Of a stretch of DNA of 64,000 nucleotides, positions 16,686-25,145 are shown one piece after another; the first letter of the stretch is position 1, and the number at the start of each line of letters is the position of its first letter. The stretch spans positions 372,001 to 436,000 of the forward strand of contig NZ_QVNQ01000006.1 in NCBI RefSeq assembly GCF_003432485.1, given 5' to 3'. This DNA is from Actinomadura spongiicola. GTDB lineage: Bacteria > Actinomycetota > Actinomycetes > Streptosporangiales > Streptosporangiaceae. Under the pieces are notes generated by a model. The model was not told where the DNA came from and ran no database searches. It saw nothing but the letters and a program-made list of their open reading frames with translations. Position numbers and translations under genes: made by a program.

Positions 16686-17174
16686 TCAGTAGGTGTCGGA
16701 TTGGCTATTCGCCATGAAGTTGCGGCTTGTGTCCGCGATGAGGGGGAACGCGACGGCGAGCGCGCGGAGCGTGCCGTCAACCTTGTCGGAGATCTCCAGT
16801 GTGTACTCGTTTCCCGAACCTGTTGAAGAAGTCCCTGGTGCCACGCACTTTCGTTCGCCAGTTCCTGGTGGTGACCAGGCGGGCGATGGACGAGAAAGGC
16901 AGGACCGGTCCGACGGCGAAGCCGATCACCTCGCCCGCCGGGCCGGTGACCCTCGTCCACACACGCTGCGGGAACCGCTGCCGCTTCTCAAGCCGCAGCA
17001 GTTCAACGGTCGGTTCCTCCGCCTGGAGTCGGTCGCCGTGGCGAGAACGCTCCGTCGTTCGTCGCTGAAGGTGTACCCCAGAAGCCCCGTTTCGTCATCG
17101 AAACCCTCGTTCGTCACGACAGGACAAGTGCCGAACTCGTTCGTATGGCGTAACTCCCCGCACGGGGTGAGCAA
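16686..17174 (-). pseudogene. Frameshifted LURP-one/tubby C-terminal-like (scramblase-like) gene
   Basis: No single frame is open, but protein-like segments follow in order on the minus strand. One frame gives ETGLLGYTFSDERRSVL (before about 17040). The next frame gives VELLRLEKRQRFPQRVWTR and GPAGEVIGFAVGPVLPFSS (about 17030-16815). The first frame resumes with NEYTLEISDKVDGTLRALAV, then FPLIADTSRNF to TGA 16686. The two shifts cancel. The pattern resembles phospholipid-scramblase/LURP-one-related proteins, whose ends read like LEDPLRSLVVA. Either it is a decayed gene or two base errors split a real one. GC is lower than in neighbours. The start is not defined. Confidence 0.45.
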
Positions 17175-17357
17175 GGTGTCGAGAGCGGCTGGGTCCTCTG
17201 GCCGGGCTTGTCGTGTGGAAGCGGTTCGGCGGCGGTGAGCGGAGGCGTTTTAAACCTGGATTGTCCTGTCTGGGGGAGTTCTTTGCGCTTGTGAGCTGCG
17301 TTGTTAACCGGGCGGACATGACAAATCGGGGCATTCTTCGCAGGCGCGGTCATCTGC

Positions 17358-17412
17358 GTTCATCGATCGTTCACCTGGATCGGTGGGGCTGGTCACCTGG
17401 CGTGCCTAGCGT
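17358..17412 (+). promoter_or_regulatory. PHO box and -10 of the pst operon
   Basis: Four 11-base units in exact phase begin at 17358 (GTTCATCGATC), 17369 (GTTCACCTGGA), 17380 (degenerate TCGGTGGGGCT) and 17391 (GGTCACCTGGC). GTTCACC repeated every 11 bases is the PHO box bound by the phosphate regulator PhoP in Streptomyces. A -10-like TAGCGT lies at 17407-17412, directly after the box, as in PhoP-activated promoters. Induction under phosphate starvation is therefore expected. Confidence 0.85.
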
Positions 17413-17503
17413 CGCTGTCGACGGTGACCCCGGCGTCTGTAGAGAGCAGCGGACCAGGACCGGCCCGGGGGGCCGCCCGACGAACTATTGAGGAGACCCT
17501 CCG

Positions 17504-18607
17504 GTGAAGAACGGTTCCCGACTTGCCGCCCTCGGCGGCGTGGTCGTCGCGGGGGCGTTGGCCCTCACCGCCTGCGGGAGCGACAACAACACGACGAAGA
17601 GCTCGGCCAACGCGCCGGTCGGCGACATCGACTGCGCGAAGGGCAGTGTGAACGCGGCCGGTTCCAGCGCGCAGAAGAACGCGGTCGAGGAGTGGACGAA
17701 GGTCTACGCCAGCGAGTGCGCGGGCGCCAACCTCAACTACAACCCGAGCGGTTCGGGCGCCGGCATCCAGGCGTTCACGAGCGGCCAGGTGGCGTTCGCC
17801 GGTTCGGACTCGGCCCTCAAGCCCGAGGAGGTCGCCCCGGCGCAGCAGCGCTGCCAGGGCAACCCGGCGCTGAACCTGCCGATGGTCGTCGGGCCGGTCG
17901 CGGTCGTCTACAACCTGCAAGGCGTGGACGGTCTGAAGCTGTCGCCCGAGACGATCGCGAGCATCTTCTCCGGCAAAATCAAGAAGTGGAACGATCCGGC
18001 CATTGCAAAGGAGAACTCGGGCGCCAAGCTCCCGTCCTCCGACATCAAACCGATCTACCGGTCGGACGAGTCCGGCACCACCGACAACTTCACGAACTAC
18101 CTGAACAAGACCGCGCCGAGCGTCTGGACGTGGGAGAAGGCCAAGAAGTGGCCCAACTCCACCGGCCAGGGCGCCCCCAAGTCGGACGGCGTCACCAGCC
18201 AGGTGAAGAGCACCGCGGGCGCGATCTCCTACGTCGAGATGTCGTACGCGGAGAACAACAAGCTGCAGACCGCGCACGTCAAGAACGGCGCCGGTGAGTA
18301 CACCGAGCTGTCGCCGGACAGCGCGTCCAAGGCCGTCGCCGGAGCGGAGATCGTCGGCACCGGCAACGATGTCGCGCTGAAGATCGACTACACGACCAAG
18401 GAGCCGGGCGCGTACCCGATCGTCCTGGTCACGTACGAGATCGCGTGCACGAAGGGGCTGCCCGCCGAGCAGGCCAAGTTCGTCAAGTCGTTCTTGACCT
18501 ACACCTCCAGCGCGGCCGGCCAGAAGATCCTCACCGACGTCGGTTACGCGCCGCTGCCGCAGAGCGTGCTGACCAAGGTCCAGACGTCCGTGAAGGCCCT
18601 GTCCTGA
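17504..18607 (+). CDS. pstS: Phosphate ABC transporter substrate-binding lipoprotein
   Basis: 367 residues from GTG 17504 with GAGGAG upstream. A lipoprotein signal ends in the lipobox LTAC (Cys about residue 25). The phosphate-binding fold is recognisable from GSSAQKNAVEEW, NYNPSGSGAGIQAF, FAGSDSAL, SGKIKKWNDP and YRSDESGTTDNFTNYL, which hold the oxyanion through Ser, Asp, Arg and Thr. It sits on the outer membrane face and feeds PstCA. A PHO box lies upstream and a stem-loop separates it from pstC. Confidence 0.97.
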   Translation: MKNGSRLAALGGVVVAGALALTACGSDNNTTKSSANAPVGDIDCAKGSVNAAGSSAQKNAVEEWTKVYASECAGANLNYNPSGSGAGIQAFTSGQVAFAGSDSALKPEEVAPAQQRCQGNPALNLPMVVGPVAVVYNLQGVDGLKLSPETIASIFSGKIKKWNDPAIAKENSGAKLPSSDIKPIYRSDESGTTDNFTNYLNKTAPSVWTWEKAKKWPNSTGQGAPKSDGVTSQVKSTAGAISYVEMSYAENNKLQTAHVKNGAGEYTELSPDSASKAVAGAEIVGTGNDVALKIDYTTKEPGAYPIVLVTYEIACTKGLPAEQAKFVKSFLTYTSSAAGQKILTDVGYAPLPQSVLTKVQTSVKALS

Positions 18608-18626
18608 CAACGGACGACGTCCCCCG

Positions 18627-18661
18627 CCGCCCCGCCACCGACGATCTCGGTGGCGGGGCGG
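18627..18661 (+). terminator. Intercistronic stem-loop between pstS and pstC
   Basis: About 13-14 bp pair (18627-18640 with 18648-18661, core CGCCCCGCCACCG) around a 7-base loop without a T tract. Such a structure could attenuate pstCAB or protect the pstS message, giving more binding protein than permease. Confidence 0.6.
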
Positions 18662-18699
18662 GCGTGGGTGCGGCCGATGTGATCCAAGGAGGACCCCCC

Positions 18700-19695
18700 A
18701 TGAGCAGTGAGAGCGGTGTCGAGACGCGGGCCGCCGAGGCGCAGGTGGGCGCGCGACACCGCGCCACCGGCGCCCGGATGAGCACCGGACGCGCGGGCGA
18801 CAGGATCTTCGCCGGGGCCGCCCGCGGCTCCGGCATCGCCGTGCTGGCGATCGTGGCCGCGATCGGAGCGTTCCTCGTCTGGAAGGCCGTGCCCGCACTC
18901 CAGGAGAACGAGGCGAGCTTCCTCACCAGCGAGGAATGGAACCCGAACGCGACGCCGCCGAGGTTCGGCATCGCGCAGCTGGCGTTCGGGACGGTGATGT
19001 CCTCGCTGCTGGCGATGCTGATCGCCACGCCGGTCGCGATCGGGATCGCCCTGTTCATCTCGTTCTACTCGCCGCGGCGGCTGGCGGCCGGACTCGGCTA
19101 TGTCGTCGACCTGCTCGCCGCCGTCCCCAGCATCGTGTACGGGCTGTGGGGCCTAGCCTTCCTGTCCCAGCACATGGAGGGGATCAGCAAGTTCCTGAAC
19201 GGCGCGCTCGGCTGGATCCCGCTGTTCGGCGGCGACAGTCCCGGCAAGAGTTCGATCTTCACCGCCTCGGTGGTGCTGGCGATCATGATCCTGCCGATCA
19301 TCTCGTCCATCTCCCGCGAGGTGTTCCTCCAGGTCCCGCAGGCCCATGTGGAGGCGTCGCTGGCGCTCGGCGCCACCCGCTGGGAGATGATCCGCATGTC
19401 GGTGCTGCCGTACGGGCGGTCCGGCATGATCGGCGCCTCGATGCTCGGCCTCGGCCGGGCGATGGGAGAGACGATCGCCGTCGCGATGGTGCTGACCTTC
19501 GTGCCCGGGATCAACTGGCAGATCCTGGAGAACGGCGGCGCCACGTTCGCGGCCAACATCGCCAACAGCTTCGCCGAGGCGTCCGTCAACGGGCGCGGCG
19601 CCCTCATCGCCTCCGGCCTGGTCCTGTTCGTGATCACCCTGGTCGTCAACATGGCGGCCCGCGCGGTCGTCGCGCGCCGGAAGGAGTTCGTGTGA
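18700..19695 (+). CDS. pstC: Phosphate ABC transporter permease PstC
   Basis: 331 residues from ATG 18700 behind AAGGAGGA. After a hydrophilic N-terminus of about 35 residues there are six membrane segments, starting with SGIAVLAIVAAIGAFLVW. The cytoplasmic EAA-type coupling loop is EASLALGATRWEMIRMSVLP, and the PstC-type GLGRAMGETIAVAMV follows. It forms the channel with PstA. Confidence 0.96.
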   Translation: MSSESGVETRAAEAQVGARHRATGARMSTGRAGDRIFAGAARGSGIAVLAIVAAIGAFLVWKAVPALQENEASFLTSEEWNPNATPPRFGIAQLAFGTVMSSLLAMLIATPVAIGIALFISFYSPRRLAAGLGYVVDLLAAVPSIVYGLWGLAFLSQHMEGISKFLNGALGWIPLFGGDSPGKSSIFTASVVLAIMILPIISSISREVFLQVPQAHVEASLALGATRWEMIRMSVLPYGRSGMIGASMLGLGRAMGETIAVAMVLTFVPGINWQILENGGATFAANIANSFAEASVNGRGALIASGLVLFVITLVVNMAARAVVARRKEFV

Positions 19696-20597
19696 CCACC
19701 CACTCGACGGGCCTGACCACCCACTCGACGGGCCTGACCCCGGTCTCACCGGGCCGGAAGGTCAAGGACCGGCTCGTCCAGGCCCTGGTGTACCTCGCGT
19801 TCGCGCTCGCCGTCATCCCGCTCGTGTCGGTGCTGTGGACGGTCGTCGTCAACGGCGCCAAACGGCTCGACCTGACGTTCTTCCAGTTCTCCATGAACGG
19901 GATCGGCGGCAGGGACTCCGGCGGCGGCGCCTACCACGCCATCATCGGGACGCTGGAGCAGGTCCTCATCACCAGCGTCATCGCCGTTCCCCTCGCCGTG
20001 CTGACCGCGATCTACCTGGTGGAGTACGCGGGGAACGGCCGGCTCGGCAAGGCGATCAGCTTCACCGTGGACGTGATGACCGGTATCCCGTCCATCGTCG
20101 CGGGCCTGTTCGTCCTCGCCCTGTGGCTGCTGACGGTCGGGTTCGGCTTCTCCGGGTTCGCGGGGGCGCTGTCCCTCACGATCCTGATGATCCCCACGGT
20201 GGTGCGGGCCACGGAGGAGATGCTGAAACTCGTCCCGAACGACCTGCGGGAGGCGTCCTACGCGCTCGGCGTGCCCCGCTGGCGGACGGTCTGCTTCGTC
20301 GTCCTGCCCACCGCCATGACCGGCATCGTCACCGGCGTGATGCTCGCCGTCGCCCGCGTGATGGGGGAGACCGCGCCGCTGCTGCTCACGATCTTCTTCA
20401 CCAAGGCGATCAACAACAACCCGTTCGAGGGCCCGCAGGCGTCCCTGCCCACCTTCATCTGGGACCAGGCGTCCGACCCCAACCAGAACTCGATCGACCG
20501 GGCGTGGACCGGCGCCCTCGTCCTGATCGGGATCATCATGCTGCTCAATCTGATCGCCCGGTTCGTCGCCCGGCGCAGCGCCCCCACCGGCCGCTGA
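19692..20597 (+). CDS. pstA: Phosphate ABC transporter permease PstA
   Basis: 301 residues from GTG 19692, overlapping the pstC stop (GTGA) with AAGGAG inside the end of pstC. Six membrane segments; coupling loop EASYALGVPRWRTVCFVVLP; GVMLAVARVMGETAPLLLT. The N-terminus contains TTHSTGL twice in a row, from a 21-base perfect tandem duplication, in the hydrophilic part before the first helix. Confidence 0.96.
   Translation: MTTHSTGLTTHSTGLTPVSPGRKVKDRLVQALVYLAFALAVIPLVSVLWTVVVNGAKRLDLTFFQFSMNGIGGRDSGGGAYHAIIGTLEQVLITSVIAVPLAVLTAIYLVEYAGNGRLGKAISFTVDVMTGIPSIVAGLFVLALWLLTVGFGFSGFAGALSLTILMIPTVVRATEEMLKLVPNDLREASYALGVPRWRTVCFVVLPTAMTGIVTGVMLAVARVMGETAPLLLTIFFTKAINNNPFEGPQASLPTFIWDQASDPNQNSIDRAWTGALVLIGIIMLLNLIARFVARRSAPTGR
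19695..19736 (+). repeat. 21-base perfect tandem duplication in the pstA start
   Basis: Two identical 21-base units (19695-19715 and 19716-19736) encode TTHSTGL twice. The repeat keeps the frame and lies just after the overlapping start codon. Confidence 0.95.
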
Positions 20598-20615
20598 CCC
20601 CTAGAAAGGACCACC

Positions 20616-21392
20616 ATGGCCAAGCGGATCGAAGTCTCCGGGCTGCACGCCTACTACGGCGGCGTCCACGCCATCGAGGACATCTCGATGACGGTCGAGC
20701 CGCGCTCGGTGACGGCGTTCATCGGACCGTCGGGCTGCGGCAAGTCCACGTTCCTGCGCACCCTCAACCGCATGCACGAGGTCATCCCCGGCGCCCGCGT
20801 CGAGGGCAAGGTGATGCTGGACGACGAGGACCTGTACGACTCGGCCGTCGATCCCGTCGCCGTCCGCCGCGTCGTCGGCATGGTGTTCCAGCGGCCCAAC
20901 CCGTTCCCCACCATGTCGATCTACGACAATGTCGCGGCGGGTCTCAAGCTGAACGGCGTCCGCCGCAAGGGCAGGCTGGACGAGATCGTCGAGGAGTCGC
21001 TGCGCGGCGCCAACCTGTGGAACGAGGTCCGGGACCGGCTGAGCAAGCCCGGCGCGGGCCTGTCCGGCGGTCAGCAGCAGCGTCTCTGCATCGCCCGCGC
21101 CATCGCCGTCCAGCCGCAGGTGCTGCTGATGGACGAGCCGTGCTCCGCCCTCGACCCGATCTCCACCCTCGCCATCGAGGACCTCATCGAGAAGCTGAAG
21201 ACCCAGTACACGATCGTCATCGTCACCCACAACATGCAGCAGGCCGCCCGCGTCAGCGACCGCACGGCCTTCTTCAACATCGCCGGGACGGGCAAGCCGG
21301 GCAGGCTCATCGAGATCGACGACACCAGCAAGATATTCACCAACCCGGAGCAGAAGGCCACCGAGGACTACATCACCGGCCGATTCGGCTGA
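20616..21392 (+). CDS. pstB: Phosphate ABC transporter ATPase PstB
   Basis: 258 residues from ATG 20616 behind AAAGGA. Walker A GPSGCGKST, Q-loop VFQRPNPFP, signature LSGGQQQRLCIARA, Walker B VLLMDEPCSALDP and the switch His (VTHNMQQA) are all present. It powers PstCA. There is no phoU after it; instead the convergent glnR stop lies only six bases away. Confidence 0.97.
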   Translation: MAKRIEVSGLHAYYGGVHAIEDISMTVEPRSVTAFIGPSGCGKSTFLRTLNRMHEVIPGARVEGKVMLDDEDLYDSAVDPVAVRRVVGMVFQRPNPFPTMSIYDNVAAGLKLNGVRRKGRLDEIVEESLRGANLWNEVRDRLSKPGAGLSGGQQQRLCIARAIAVQPQVLLMDEPCSALDPISTLAIEDLIEKLKTQYTIVIVTHNMQQAARVSDRTAFFNIAGTGKPGRLIEIDDTSKIFTNPEQKATEDYITGRFG

Positions 21393-21398
21393 CCCGGT

Positions 21399-22115
21399 TC
21401 AGGCGCGGGCGGGGCTCTTGTCCTGCGACTCGTCGGGCCGGTGGTCGGGGACGAAGCGGTAGCCGACGTTGCGGACGGTTCCGATCAGGGACTCGTACTC
21501 GGCGCCCAGCTTGGCGCGCAGGCGGCGGACGTGGACGTCCACCGTCCGGGTGCCGCCGAAGTAGTCGTAGCCCCAGACCTCCTGGAGGAGCTGCGCGCGG
21601 GTGAACACGCGCCCCGGGTGCTGGGCGAGGTACTTCAGCAGTTCGAACTCCTTGAACGTGAGGTCGAGGACACGGCCCCTGAGCCGGGCGGTGTAGGTGG
21701 CCTCGTCGATCGTCAGGTCGCCGCTGCGGATCTCGCCCGGTGTCTCGTCGGCGTCGTCGGACGCGGCGGCGCGACCGGCGGCGAGCCGCAGCCGCGCCTC
21801 GACCTCGGCGGGCCCGGCGGTCTGGAGCAGCACGTCGTCCAGCCCCCACTCGGGGGTGAGCGCGGCGAGACCGCCCTCGGTCACGACGGCGAGGAGAGGG
21901 CAGTCGAGCCCGGTGGTGCGCAGCAGCCTGCACAGGCTCTTCGCCTGGACCAGGTCGCGGCGCGCGTCCACCATGACGACGTCGGCGGGCGGCGCGTCGA
22001 TGAGCGCGGACGCCTCGGCGGGCGCGACGCGCGTGGAGTGCAGCAGGAGCCCCAGCGCGGGCAGGACCTCGTCGGAGGGCTCCAGCGCGTTGGTCAGCAG
22101 GAGCAGACTGCTCAC
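21399..22115 (-). CDS. glnR: Nitrogen regulator GlnR (OmpR-family orphan response regulator)
   Basis: 238 residues from GTG 22115, with GGGAGG upstream; the frame continues to 22205 without family similarity. The N-terminus SSLLLLTNALEPSDEVLPAL and the DNA-binding core LTFKEFELLKYLAQHPGRVF, then EVWGYDYFGGTRTVDVHVRR, match Streptomyces GlnR nearly word for word. The receiver domain has a conserved Asp (VVMVDARRDL) but is atypical, and no kinase adjoins it, as is usual for GlnR. It controls ammonium assimilation genes. It converges on pstB with a six-base gap. In S. coelicolor pst, mshD and glnR are also near neighbours. Confidence 0.96.
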   Translation of the reverse strand: MSSLLLLTNALEPSDEVLPALGLLLHSTRVAPAEASALIDAPPADVVMVDARRDLVQAKSLCRLLRTTGLDCPLLAVVTEGGLAALTPEWGLDDVLLQTAGPAEVEARLRLAAGRAAASDDADETPGEIRSGDLTIDEATYTARLRGRVLDLTFKEFELLKYLAQHPGRVFTRAQLLQEVWGYDYFGGTRTVDVHVRRLRAKLGAEYESLIGTVRNVGYRFVPDHRPDESQDKSPARA

Positions 22116-22315
22116 GTGCCGCCTCCCGTCCACAAAGACGTCAGGACCCAGGCGGCTCATCCTCAAGCCCGCCGACGGCCGGTGGCTCAAGGACGAGGCG
22201 GCCATGAAGGGCTCTCAGATGAACTCCATGGCCTCGTCGCCCGGATCCCTCCTCAGAGCATAACCGAGTCGCTGGTGGTGGCCAGGGGGTACTGGGGAGG
22301 CGGCAGTATGGACGT

Positions 22316-22576
22316 ATGGCCATGGGGACGGTGCGGTACTGGGCGGCGGCGAAGGCCGCGGCGGGGACGCATGAGGAGCCGTACGACGCCGGGACGCTGG
22401 CCGAGGCGCTGGCCGCGGCGGTGTCGAAGCACGGGCGGGGCGGGGAGTTCGAGCGGGTCGTCGCGCGCAGTTCGTTCCTCGTGGACGGGACGCCGGTGGG
22501 GAGCCGGCCGCACGAGTCGGTGACGCTGCCGGAGGGCGGGGTCGTGGAGGTTCTTCCGCCGTTCGCCGGCGGTTGA
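22316..22576 (+). CDS. MoaD/ThiS-family sulfur-carrier-like protein
   Basis: 86 residues. ATG 22316 follows CAGTAT (22304-22309) by six bases, so it is probably leaderless; ATG 22322 is an alternative. The ubiquitin-like fold is suggested by the early VRYWAAAKAAAG, the middle FLVDGTPV, and the ending EVLPPFAGG with the C-terminal Gly-Gly that is adenylated and thiocarboxylated in this family. Whether it serves molybdopterin or another sulfur pathway cannot be told: no MoaE or MoeB adjoins it. Confidence 0.85.
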   Translation: MAMGTVRYWAAAKAAAGTHEEPYDAGTLAEALAAAVSKHGRGGEFERVVARSSFLVDGTPVGSRPHESVTLPEGGVVEVLPPFAGG

Positions 22577-22692
22577 TCTCATCGTGGTGTGACATTTCGG
22601 GTCATGACGTCATTCTCCGGTGCGACGCTTTCCTGGCCGTCCGCGCACTATGGTGTGGCGACGCGCACGTCGCAGCCCCCTGAAGGAGACCC

Positions 22693-23391
22693 ATGCGGAA
22701 GGTACTGCTTGTCCTGCTGATCCTGGTCGCCGTCGGCCTGGTCGCCGCCGACCGGATCGGGGTCCGGGTGGCGGAGGACAAGATCGGTGAGCAGGTGGCC
22801 GCGCAGTACAACATGCAGGAGCAGCCCGAGGTCACCATCCACGGCTTCCCCTTCCTGACGCAGGCGCTCGGCGGCGACTACGACCACATCGAGGTCGCCA
22901 TCGGCGAGTGGACCGACCAGGGCGTCACGGTCACCGGCGTGAAGGTCGAGATGCGCGGGGTGAACGCGCCGCTGTCGGAGGTCACGCAGGGCAGCGCCGC
23001 GAACGTCACCGCCCGTACCGCGACCGCGTCCGCCGTCGTCCCCTACGCCGCGATCCAGAAGCGCGCCCCCGAGGGCGTCAAGGGGATCAGGCCGAAGGGC
23101 GACGACCTGGAGGTCGACCTGGAGGGGAACGTCCTCGGACGTTCGGTGACCAGCACCGCCATCGTCGCGGTCAAGCCGACCGCGCGGGGCATCGCGGTCA
23201 CTCCCCGGTCGGTGGCGTCGAACGGGGGCCCGCAGGTCCCGCTGGCCCTGGTGCGGCAGAGCTTGACGTGGACGGTCCCGCTCGCCGACCTGCCGGTCGG
23301 GTCGCGGATCAGCGAGATCCAGCCGACGCCGGACGGGCTGCGGGTCGCCGCCACCGCCGAGAACGTCCGGTTGAACGATCTCCAGCGGTGA
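22693..23391 (+). CDS. DUF2993 (LmeA-like) envelope protein
   Basis: 232 residues from ATG 22693 with AAGGAG upstream. One N-terminal membrane anchor or signal (RKVLLVLLILVAVGLVAADR) precedes a DUF2993 domain with the typical VTIHGFPFLTQALGGDYDHI and a closing LPVGSRISEIQPTPDGL. In mycobacteria the DUF2993 protein LmeA helps mannan elongation in lipomannan. Here the substrate is unknown. The sigma gene starts 21 bases after its stop. Confidence 0.85.
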   Translation: MRKVLLVLLILVAVGLVAADRIGVRVAEDKIGEQVAAQYNMQEQPEVTIHGFPFLTQALGGDYDHIEVAIGEWTDQGVTVTGVKVEMRGVNAPLSEVTQGSAANVTARTATASAVVPYAAIQKRAPEGVKGIRPKGDDLEVDLEGNVLGRSVTSTAIVAVKPTARGIAVTPRSVASNGGPQVPLALVRQSLTWTVPLADLPVGSRISEIQPTPDGLRVAATAENVRLNDLQR

Positions 23392-23412
23392 TCACGCGGC
23401 ACCGGTGAACCG

Positions 23413-23955
23413 GTGAGGAAACGCATACGTGTCAGTGGTGTGGGTCCCACCGCGGATGAGGCGTTGCTGCGCGCCCTGTACAGCGAGCACGGCGGTCCCC
23501 TCCTCGGATACGTCCTGCGGCTGACGGGTGGGGACCGCGCCCAGGCCGAGGACGTCGTGCAGGAGACGCTGCTGCGCGCCTGGCGGAACCCGCAGGCCCT
23601 TGCGGGACGTCCCGTCCGGCCTTGGCTGTTCACGGTCGCGCGGAATCTGGTCGTGGACGCGCACCGTGCCAAGCAGTCACGACCCCCGGAGACGGGTATC
23701 GACGACCATGTCATGATGACCGCGTCCGGCTCGGACGACATCGACCGGGCCCTTGAGTCCTGGACGGTCGCGGAGGCGCTCGCGGGGCTGAGCCCCCCGC
23801 ACCGGGCCGTCCTGGTGGAGACGTACTACAAGGGCCGGTCGGTGGCGGAGGCCGCGAAGACGCTCGGCATACCGCCCGGCACGGTCAAATCCCGGACCTA
23901 CTACGCGTTGCGGGCGCTCAAACTCGCACTGGAGGAGCGGGGGTTGGCGCCATGA
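23413..23955 (+). CDS. ECF RNA polymerase sigma factor, SigL-like
   Basis: 180 residues from GTG 23413 (a later start is possible because the site is weak). Region 2 runs from LLRALYSEHGGPLLGYVLRL through AEDVVQETLLRAWRNP and PWLFTVARNLVVDAHRA. Region 4 has AEALAGLSPPHRAVLVETYY and VAEAAKTLGIPPGTVKSR. It is followed, with a four-base overlap, by a zinc-type anti-sigma gene and then a thioredoxin gene, so it is likely released by an envelope or thiol signal. Of characterised proteins it looks most like SigL of M. tuberculosis. Confidence 0.9.
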   Translation: MRKRIRVSGVGPTADEALLRALYSEHGGPLLGYVLRLTGGDRAQAEDVVQETLLRAWRNPQALAGRPVRPWLFTVARNLVVDAHRAKQSRPPETGIDDHVMMTASGSDDIDRALESWTVAEALAGLSPPHRAVLVETYYKGRSVAEAAKTLGIPPGTVKSRTYYALRALKLALEERGLAP

Positions 23956-24653
23956 ACGACTGCGCCGACGTGCGCACCTCGCTGGGGGCCTACGTGCTCG
24001 GCTCGCTCGACCCCGCCGACCGGGCCCGGCTGGAGTCCCACCTGCCGGGCTGCCCCGCCTGCCGGGACGAACTGGCCGGCCTCGCCGGGTTGCCCGCGAT
24101 GCTCGGACGGGTCGACGAGGCGCAGCTCGCGCAGATGGCCGGGCCGCCGCCGGAACTCCTGGACGGCCTGCTGACCCGCGCCGCCGGACGGCGAACCGGA
24201 CGGCTCACCTCGCTACGGCGACGCGCGGGATGGGCGCCGCTCGCGGTCGCCGCGTGCCTGCTACTGATCGTCGGCGCCCTGTTCGGCGGCCTCGTGTTCC
24301 CCTCCGGGACGGACGAGACCGCGGCACCGCCCCCGCCCTCGGCCTCCGCCCGCGGCGCCGAGCGGATCGCCGCCACGAACCCCGAGACCAAGATCAAGGG
24401 GTATGTGCTGCTCAAGCAGAAGAAATGGGGCACGGAGGTCGAACTGCATCTGGCGGGCGTCCCGAAGGGGTCGCGCTGCCGCCTGCTGGTCGTCGCGCGG
24501 GACGGGCGGCGGGACGCGCTCGGCAGCTGGTACGTCCCCTACGACAAGGGCTACGGCGCCTACACCGGCTCGACGATGTTCCCGCGCGGTCAACTGTTCT
24601 CCCTGGAGATCGTCGGCCTGGACGGCGCGCCGCTGCTCACGATCCCGACCTGA
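23952..24653 (+). CDS. Membrane anti-sigma factor with zinc-binding (ZAS) domain
   Basis: 233 residues, ATGA overlap with the sigma gene. The N-terminal domain has the HxxxCxxC zinc motif (HLPGCPACRDEL) and an upstream Cys, as in RslA/RsrA-type anti-sigma factors. A membrane segment lies at about residues 96-118 (PLAVAACLLLIVGALFGGLV). The outer domain (about 110 residues, KIKGYVLLKQKKWGTEVEL onward) is beta-rich, like anti-sigma-K C-terminal domains. It should hold the sigma factor until zinc loss or thiol oxidation. Confidence 0.88.
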   Translation: MNDCADVRTSLGAYVLGSLDPADRARLESHLPGCPACRDELAGLAGLPAMLGRVDEAQLAQMAGPPPELLDGLLTRAAGRRTGRLTSLRRRAGWAPLAVAACLLLIVGALFGGLVFPSGTDETAAPPPPSASARGAERIAATNPETKIKGYVLLKQKKWGTEVELHLAGVPKGSRCRLLVVARDGRRDALGSWYVPYDKGYGAYTGSTMFPRGQLFSLEIVGLDGAPLLTIPT

Positions 24654-24691
24654 GGGGAAGAACACACGACCCCCGAGAGTTGTCCCTGTCG

Positions 24692-25114
24692 ATGACGGGT
24701 GCACTGACAGCGGTGGCCGTACTGGCCGCCGCCACGCTGTTCGGCCTGCTGTGGCGGCGCCGTGACGGCGTCCTGCGCGAGCGGAACGGGAACGACGAGG
24801 TGAGCGAGATACTGGCGCCGGGCGACCTCGGAACCGACCTCGGTGAGAAGGCCACCCTGGTGCAGTTCTCCAGCGCGTTCTGCGCGCCGTGCCGGGCCAC
24901 GCGCCGCGTCCTCGGCGAGGTAGCCGGCATGGTCGACGGAGTCGCCCACGTCGAACTCGACGCGGAGGCGCACCTCGACCTCGTCCGCAGACTGAACGTC
25001 ATCCGCACGCCCACCGTCCTCGTTCTGGACGCCGCCGGACGCGTCGTCCGCCGCGCCTCCGGAGCCCCGCGCAAGCCCGACGTGATCGCGGCCCTGGGAG
25101 AGGCCATCCCGTGA
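24692..25114 (+). CDS. Membrane-anchored thioredoxin-like protein
   Basis: 140 residues from ATG 24692; an in-frame TTG at 24680 is a possible earlier start. The N-terminal membrane segment (ALTAVAVLAAATLFGLLW) is followed by a thioredoxin fold with active site FCAPCRAT (CxxC) and cis-proline RTPTV. The orientation is unclear: the Arg cluster after the segment (WRRRDG) favours a cytoplasmic domain. It is 38 bases after the anti-sigma gene and probably reduces that protein or other thiols in one circuit. Confidence 0.85.
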   Translation: MTGALTAVAVLAAATLFGLLWRRRDGVLRERNGNDEVSEILAPGDLGTDLGEKATLVQFSSAFCAPCRATRRVLGEVAGMVDGVAHVELDAEAHLDLVRRLNVIRTPTVLVLDAAGRVVRRASGAPRKPDVIAALGEAIP

Positions 25115-25145
25115 GCCATACCAGGATGACCTGGGCTAAGACGAA

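Noticed and set aside
16693..17238. 181-residue plus-strand ORF
   Set aside because: Composition is not protein-like; the opposite strand shows the scramblase-like segments instead.
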